Below, piece by piece: positions 54,288 to 64,000 of a stretch of DNA of 64,000 nucleotides. Every line of letters begins with the position of its first letter. Position 1 is the first letter of the stretch. A program made the position numbers and the translations under genes. This DNA is from Arthrobacter pigmenti (GTDB lineage Bacteria > Actinomycetota > Actinomycetes > Actinomycetales > Micrococcaceae): assembly GCF_011927905.1 (NCBI RefSeq), contig NZ_JAATJL010000001.1, positions 1,116,001-1,180,000 on the forward strand. Direction: 5' to 3'. A model generated the notes under the pieces. That model was given only the letters and a program-made list of their open reading frames with translations, did no database searches and was not told the DNA's origin.

Positions 54288-56540
54288 ATGCCTGAATTGT
54301 CTTCAGCCCACAATGAGCTGGAACACGAGCGCACCTATGTGGCCGGCCTGTACCGGCGGCTCGATGAACTGCGCGCCGAAAAACAACGTCAACTGGACCA
54401 GGTCCGGCGGACGATTGCCGCGGGCTCACACCAGAACCGATCCGAGCGTGACGCGTTCGCCACCATGTACGAGGACCGCCTTGCGCAGTTGAACGCGGTT
54501 GACGACCGCCTGGTCTTCGGCCGCCTGGACCTCGATTCCGGTGAGGAACGTTACATCGGGCGGATCGGCCTCTCCACCGAAGACCTCCAGCAGCTCATGG
54601 TCGACTGGCGGGCGCCTGAAGCCGGCACGTTCTACCAGGCGACGGCTTTCGAACGGATGGGAGTACGACGACGCCGGCACCTCATCCTCTCCAGCCGGGA
54701 CGTAGCTGCCATCGAGGACGACGTCCTGGATGCCTCCATGCTGACCGACTCGGGCTCCCTGCAGGGGGAAGGGGCGCTGCTGGCCGCGCTGAACTCGCGA
54801 CGCACCGGCCAGATGTCGGACATCGTTGGCACCATCCAGGCCGAACAGGACCGGATCATCCGCGCCCCGCTGCCCGGCGTCGTCGTCGTCCAGGGTGGAC
54901 CCGGCACGGGCAAGACGGCCGTCGCCCTGCACCGCGCGGCCTATCTTCTCTACACACACCGGGAACGGTTGAAGTCTGCCGGTGTCCTGTTGGTGGGGCC
55001 AACTGACGCGTTCATGAAGTACATCGAGCGGGTGCTTCCATCCCTCGGCGAAACCGGCGTCGTGATGGCGAGCGTCGGCAGCCTGATGCCCGGCATCCAT
55101 GCCGAACCGGAGGCTGACGAGGCGGTTGCGGAACTCAAGGGCAGGCTTGAGATGGCCGCGGTGATCAAGCGCGCTGTCGCGAACCGTCAACGCATTCCCG
55201 CGGAGAACCGGAAGCTCAACGTCGAAGGAAGCATCCTCACGCTGACCCCGCGCCAGGTACGGCGCGCACGCGACCGGGCACGGGCCACAGGTAAGCCGCA
55301 CAACGAAGCGCGGGCCACCTTCGTGAAGATCATGCTGCGCGAACTGACCGAGCAACTGACGGAGCAGCTGGAGGAATCGTCAGGGGCGGGCAACACAGCG
55401 GACCGCTCATATCTGGCTGAGGACGTGCGCACCTCCAGGGATGTAAGAATTGCGCTCAACCTTGCCTGGATGCCGATGACGCCGGAGAAGCTCCTTCGCG
55501 ACCTCTTCAGCAAGCCGGCTCAACTCGAAGCCGCGGCGCCCCACCTGACGGACGCCGAGCGGTTTCTCATGCAGCGCCCGGAGGACGCCACGTGGACGGA
55601 GGCCGATGTCCCGCTGCTGGATGAGGCGGCTGAACTGCTTGGCGAGCTGGATGCCTCGGCCGGGCGAAACGCCGCGGAAAAGGAACAGGAACGACGCCGT
55701 GACCTCGCCAATGCGGAACGCGCGCTTGAAAACGTGAGTGCTTCACTTGCTGACGCCGGCGTCGACGGTGTGCTGACCGCGGAGGCGCTTGCCGAACACA
55801 ACGTGGTTGCTGACGCACGCCTCACGGCTGCGGAGCGTGCATCCAGTGACAGGACGTGGGCGTACGGTCACGTTGTCGTGGATGAGGCGCAGGAACTCTC
55901 GCCCATGCACTGGCGCCTGCTGATGCGCAAGTGCCCCGTCAAATCGTTCACCGTCGTCGGCGATATCGCGCAGACCAGCTCCACCGCCGGATCGCACTCG
56001 TGGCAGCAGGCACTCGAACCATTCGTGGGGGACCGCTGGCAGCTGGAGGAGCTGACGGTCAACTACCGCACGCCGGCCCAGATCGCCGAGGCCGCGGTAC
56101 GGATGGCCAACGCGGCGGGGCTCGTCGTGTCGGCGCCGAAGGCAGTCCGGGACGGTCGCTGGGATCCGGTGGTCAACCGGGCTTCCGAGCTTGTGCCCGC
56201 TTTGCTCGACGCGCTGCCTAAGGAGCTGGAAGTTGCTGCGGACGGGTTGCTTGCAGTGATCGCGCCCGTGCGGTTGATCGGGGAGGTGCGCGCCGCGGTG
56301 AGGAAAGTCTACGGCGACCGCGTGGGTCTCGGTGCCGGAGGGCTGGGCCAGGACATCGTGGTCATCACTCCCCGTGAGGCCAAGGGACTCGAGTTTGACG
56401 TCGTGATTGTGCTGGAGCCCGCCGAGATGCTGAAACCGGATTCGGTCAGGATCGGCGATTTGTATGTCGCAATGACCCGTCCAACGCAGCGGTTGCGCCT
56501 CATCGCGACCGGCGAAGTTCCAGAGGGCATTGAGGGCTGA
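54288..56540 (+). CDS. helD: HelD-type UvrD-like ATPase (RNA polymerase recycling factor)
   Basis: A 750-aa superfamily 1 protein. Residues ~1-55 are a coiled coil (LYRRLDELRAEKQRQLDQV) of the type HelD inserts into RNAP; Walker A GGPGTGKT is at 203-210; Walker B DEAQ at 532-535; VNYRT and AMTRPTQRL are late motifs. HelD releases stalled or drug-bound RNA polymerase. GAGAGGGA lies seven bases before ATG 54288; an in-frame GTG at 54201 adds unconserved residues. I see no rifampicin-associated inverted repeat upstream, so a HelR-like inducible role is not supported. Confidence 0.88.
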   Translation: MPELSSAHNELEHERTYVAGLYRRLDELRAEKQRQLDQVRRTIAAGSHQNRSERDAFATMYEDRLAQLNAVDDRLVFGRLDLDSGEERYIGRIGLSTEDLQQLMVDWRAPEAGTFYQATAFERMGVRRRRHLILSSRDVAAIEDDVLDASMLTDSGSLQGEGALLAALNSRRTGQMSDIVGTIQAEQDRIIRAPLPGVVVVQGGPGTGKTAVALHRAAYLLYTHRERLKSAGVLLVGPTDAFMKYIERVLPSLGETGVVMASVGSLMPGIHAEPEADEAVAELKGRLEMAAVIKRAVANRQRIPAENRKLNVEGSILTLTPRQVRRARDRARATGKPHNEARATFVKIMLRELTEQLTEQLEESSGAGNTADRSYLAEDVRTSRDVRIALNLAWMPMTPEKLLRDLFSKPAQLEAAAPHLTDAERFLMQRPEDATWTEADVPLLDEAAELLGELDASAGRNAAEKEQERRRDLANAERALENVSASLADAGVDGVLTAEALAEHNVVADARLTAAERASSDRTWAYGHVVVDEAQELSPMHWRLLMRKCPVKSFTVVGDIAQTSSTAGSHSWQQALEPFVGDRWQLEELTVNYRTPAQIAEAAVRMANAAGLVVSAPKAVRDGRWDPVVNRASELVPALLDALPKELEVAADGLLAVIAPVRLIGEVRAAVRKVYGDRVGLGAGGLGQDIVVITPREAKGLEFDVVIVLEPAEMLKPDSVRIGDLYVAMTRPTQRLRLIATGEVPEGIEG

Positions 56541-56552
56541 TATTTTGATCCT

Positions 56553-57878
56553 GTGCGTCAACCAACAGAAATTTCGGGCTCAGCCATGACCGGTCAACAG
56601 AATGACAGCTCCTTCGAGACCCTCTGGCAGGAGTTGAAGTGGCGGGGCCTGGTTCACGTCTCCACTGATGAGGTGGAGCTCGAGAAGCTTCTGGCCGGTG
56701 AGCCGATCACCTACTACTGTGGATTCGACCCGACCGCGCCGAGCCTGCACCTGGGAAATCTAGTGCAGCTCCTGACCATGCGTCGGCTGCAGTTGGCGGG
56801 CCACGCACCGCTTGGCCTGGTTGGAGGTTCCACCGGTCTTGTGGGGGATCCGAAGCCCTCCGCGGAGCGGACCATGAACACCAAGGAAACCGTCGCTGAG
56901 TGGGTGGGGTACCTACAGGGCCAGGTGCAGCGGTTCCTCAGTTTTGAGGGGACCAACGCCGCGCGAATGGTCAACAATCTTGACTGGACGGCGCCCATGA
57001 GCGCTATCGACTTCCTGCGGGACATCGGCAAGTACTTCCGTGTGGGCACGATGCTCAAGAAGGATGTTGTCGCCTCGCGGTTGAACTCGGATGAAGGCAT
57101 CAGTTACGCGGAATTCAGCTACCAGGTACTTCAGGGCATGGACTACCTTCACCTCTACCGTGACTACAACTGCGTCCTGCAGACCGGCGGTTCCGATCAG
57201 TGGGGCAACCTAACCAGTGGGACCGAGCTGATCCGGAAGGTAGAAGGCAAATCAGTCCATGCGATCGGCACGCCCCTGATCACCAATTCAGATGGCACCA
57301 AGTTCGGCAAGAGCGAGGGAAACGCCATCTGGCTGGATCCGGCGATGACAACGCCTTACGCCATGTACCAGTTCTGGCTCAACGCTTCCGACGCCGACGT
57401 GATTGCTCGGCTCAAGATCTTCACCTTCCGTAGTCGGGCGGAGATCGAGGAACTTGCCGAGGAAGTGGTGAACCGGCCGCATCTACGAACTGCCCAGCGG
57501 ACGCTTGCCTACGATGTGACTTCGCTGGTCCACGGAGTTGAGGCGACAGAGAAGGCCATTGCGGCTTCGGCGGCGTTATTCGGTCAGGGCGATCTTCGGG
57601 AACTGGATGAGAGCACCCTCCGGGCAGCGACCGCCGAACTCCCGAGTGCAACAGTGAGCCGAGATGCCCTCGGCATCATCGAGTTGCTTGTTGCGAGCGG
57701 CCTGGCCGCGAGCAACTCGGCTGCGCGACGAACTGTTACGGAGGGCGGGGCCTACGTGAACAACGAGAAGGTGTCCGAATCCGAGACGGCAATCACTCCG
57801 GACAGGCTGCTGCACGGGCGGTTTTTGCTGCTTCGACGCGGAAAAAGGAACCTTGCAACTGTTGAGGTCCGGCCCTAG
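56553..57878 (+). CDS. tyrS: Tyrosine-tRNA ligase
   Basis: A 441-aa class I synthetase. HIGH-equivalent HLGN in SLHLGNLVQ, KFGKS at 250-254, and a C-terminal S4 domain (SNSAARRTVTEGGAYVNNEK). GTG 56553 has TATTTT (56541-56546) six bases upstream and no Shine-Dalgarno; ATG 56586 is the alternative and also lacks one. No T-box leader. A terminator hairpin follows. Confidence 0.95.
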   Translation: MRQPTEISGSAMTGQQNDSSFETLWQELKWRGLVHVSTDEVELEKLLAGEPITYYCGFDPTAPSLHLGNLVQLLTMRRLQLAGHAPLGLVGGSTGLVGDPKPSAERTMNTKETVAEWVGYLQGQVQRFLSFEGTNAARMVNNLDWTAPMSAIDFLRDIGKYFRVGTMLKKDVVASRLNSDEGISYAEFSYQVLQGMDYLHLYRDYNCVLQTGGSDQWGNLTSGTELIRKVEGKSVHAIGTPLITNSDGTKFGKSEGNAIWLDPAMTTPYAMYQFWLNASDADVIARLKIFTFRSRAEIEELAEEVVNRPHLRTAQRTLAYDVTSLVHGVEATEKAIAASAALFGQGDLRELDESTLRAATAELPSATVSRDALGIIELLVASGLAASNSAARRTVTEGGAYVNNEKVSESETAITPDRLLHGRFLLLRRGKRNLATVEVRP

Positions 57879-57887
57879 CCAGAGGGA

Positions 57888-57922
57888 TTTGCACGGACCT
57901 GACTGTCCGTGTAAAGTTTTCT
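57888..57922 (+). terminator. Intrinsic terminator of tyrS
   Basis: TTTGCACGGAC (57888-57898) pairs with GTCCGTGTAAA (57905-57915), 11 bp including one G-U, around a six-base loop, followed by GTTTTCT. Confidence 0.8.
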
Positions 57923-57924
57923 GA

Positions 57925-58064
57925 GTTGCCGCCGGTGAGTGGCAACAACCCCCTCCTAAAACCAAACGGTTCGGGCGTGCGCTGAGCGCAAAAGCCCAAA
58001 GTTCCGGTCTTTTTTGGTGGGTGGATTCGAATTTGTTTCATCGAATTTCGGCCTAGAGGCCGAT
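57925..58064 (+). other. Spacer between tyrS terminator and rrn promoter
   Basis: No gene. It holds GTTGCC/GGCAAC (57925-57946), a hairpin GGGC-GCGC/GCGC-GCCC (57973-57997) followed a few bases later by TCTTTTTT (58008-58015) that may be a second terminator, ATTCGA/TCGAAT arms near 58025-58046, and CGGCC-TAGA-GGCCG (58049-58062) directly before the rrn -35. Confidence 0.5.
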
Positions 58065-58094
58065 TTGACAGAAAGAATTCGGATGAATTAGATT
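58065..58094 (+). promoter_or_regulatory. rrn operon promoter
   Basis: TTGACA (58065-58070) and TAGATT (58089-58094) are 18 bases apart (17 for TTAGAT). This is the best sigma-70-type match in the leader and lies about 230 bases before the 16S gene. The mirror-like CGGCCTAGAGGCCG abuts it. Confidence 0.75.
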
Positions 58095-58150
58095 TAGTAA
58101 CAACGCAGCACGGAAATGTAAATAAGAATTACAGATTATGTGAATTGCTT

Positions 58151-58178
58151 CTGTTGTTTGAGAACTCAATAGTGTGCC
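58151..58178 (+). promoter_or_regulatory. 16S leader: BoxA-like element and 5' arm of the pre-16S processing stem
   Basis: TGTTGTTTGAGAACTC is the conserved actinobacterial rrn leader element (BoxA/nut-like). The whole 28-base segment pairs with 60088-60115 in the 16S-23S spacer at 26 of 28 positions counting G-U, forming the stem cut to release pre-16S. Confidence 0.75.
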
Positions 58179-58323
58179 ATGTTTGTTGATACCGATTGTT
58201 TTTTGATTGGTTGATTTGCTGGTCGCCTCACCTCTGTGGGGTGGCTGGTTTTTTGGCTGGTTTCAGATTTTGTGCAGCGTGGATCCTTCTTTTTCCGGGG
58301 GGTTTGTGTTGTGTTCGTATTTT

Positions 58324-63560
<5,237 letters not shown>

Positions 63561-63561
63561 C

Positions 63562-63611
63562 ACACAAAACACATAATGCTACGCGTCCACTATGCGGTTC
63601 CCAACCAACAA
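63562..63611 (+). other. 3' arm of the pre-23S processing stem
   Basis: CGCGTCCACTATGC and flanks complement 60261-60308. The rest of the 23S-5S spacer (to 63772) is C/A-rich, TACACACAAGTTG-like low complexity with no gene. Confidence 0.7.
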
Positions 63612-63772
63612 CCCCACCCCCCCCCAACCCAACCCACCACACGGCGGGCAAAGGCGGGGCCGGTACCCAGGGAAACAACCAACAACACAACTACATACAC
63701 ACAAGTTGTAACCACAAACTTCCCACCCCCACAACCACCCACACAGGTGAACAACGGGGGACGGGTAAAAAG

Positions 63773-63891
63773 GTTACGGCGGTCATAGCGTGGGGGAAAC
63801 GCCCGGTCCCATTCCGAACCCGGAAGCTAAGACCCACAGCGCCGATGGTACTGCACCCGAGAGAGTGTGGGAGAGTAGGACACCGCCGGAC
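63773..63891 (+). rRNA. rrf: 5S ribosomal RNA
   Basis: About 119 bases: GTTACGGCGGTCATAGCG at the 5' end, CCCGGTCCCATTCCGAACC and GGAAGCTAAG in the middle, CACCGCCGGAC at the 3' end. The terminal helix GGCGG/CCGCC is clear. Confidence 0.95.
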
Positions 63892-63901
63892 AACCATTAG
63901 C

Positions 63902-63940
63902 GCTAAGGCTCCGACACAGCAGTCGGGGCCTCAGCCATTT
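63902..63940 (+). terminator. rrn operon terminator
   Basis: AGGCTCCGAC (63906-63915) pairs with GTCGGGGCCT (63922-63931) around ACAGCA, extended by GCT/AGC outside one mismatch. ATTT follows; the U-run is short. The final ~60 bases of the window contain a -10-like TACAAT (63972-63977) but no gene I can support. Confidence 0.7.
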
Positions 63941-64000
63941 AACGCCCTGCGCATCACCGGCAGGGTCTCCCTACAATGGGAGGGTAGAGAGGTAATCCCT

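Noticed and set aside
54158-54295. A 45-codon ORF starting ATGA-overlapped with aag and ending inside helD
   Set aside because: Overlaps the helD Shine-Dalgarno and start, no recognisable features; the overlap is easily due to chance.

Overview
The window is chromosomal core DNA from a high-GC Gram-positive bacterium, most likely an Arthrobacter-like member of the Micrococcaceae. Evidence: the rRNA sequences are actinobacterial; the coding regions are strongly biased to G or C at third positions; there are mycothiol-type and actinobacteria-specific families (DUF3046 beside recA, a ClgR-type regulator, a PriA-type HisA, DUF1844 beside infC, an Rv2578c-like radical SAM protein); and the gene order dapB-dapA-rnj-ftsK-pgsA-cinA-clgR-recA-recX-miaB-miaA-dapF-hflX-lexA is typical of the group. 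I see no prophage, CRISPR array, tRNA gene, transposase or classical genomic island.

Layout. 1-9.2 kb: the end of dapB, then dapA, RNase J, FtsK, PgsA, CinA/PncC and a ClgR-type regulator, closed by a strong terminator. 9.2-22.6 kb: a MarR regulator, DUF3046, recA-recX, a secreted coiled-coil/transglycosylase-like protein, miaB-miaA-dapF, an RsmC-like methyltransferase, hflX, a DinG-type helicase, lexA and a LysM protein. 22.6-28.7 kb: hisC-hisB-hisH-(52-aa membrane protein)-priA, SseB, an MFS exporter and DUF1844. 28.7-34.9 kb: infC-rpmI-rplT, a SpoU methyltransferase, a second MFS protein, MutT and a radical SAM protein. 34.9-40.9 kb: pcp, a small metallopeptidase-like protein, pheST and a quinone oxidoreductase. 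40.97-49.6 kb: the complete arginine operon argCJBDFRGH behind tandem ARG boxes. 49.6-57.9 kb: a mycothiol-dependent enzyme, a double SRPBCC protein, three alkylation-repair proteins (Ogt, Ada-AlkA, AAG), a HelD-type RNAP-recycling helicase and tyrS. 57.9-64 kb: a full rrn operon (16S-23S-5S, no tRNA in the spacer) with promoter, processing stems and terminator.

Most genes are ordinary, but several features stand out. (1) argD carries a 117-bp in-frame insertion made of nested palindromes and flanked by a 6-bp direct repeat, which looks like a small protein-coding palindromic mobile element. (2) infC can only start at an ATT codon behind a perfect Shine-Dalgarno. (3) LexA operators precede recA, lexA and the radical SAM gene, and a 33-codon ORF with good codon bias lies between the recA operator and recA. 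(4) A dozen genes have a TANNNT-type -10 element exactly 6-7 nt before the start codon and no Shine-Dalgarno, i.e. likely leaderless mRNAs. (5) Strong RNA hairpins fill the gaps of the infC-rpmI-rplT operon, and IF-3 has a long tail with 15-bp tandem repeats.
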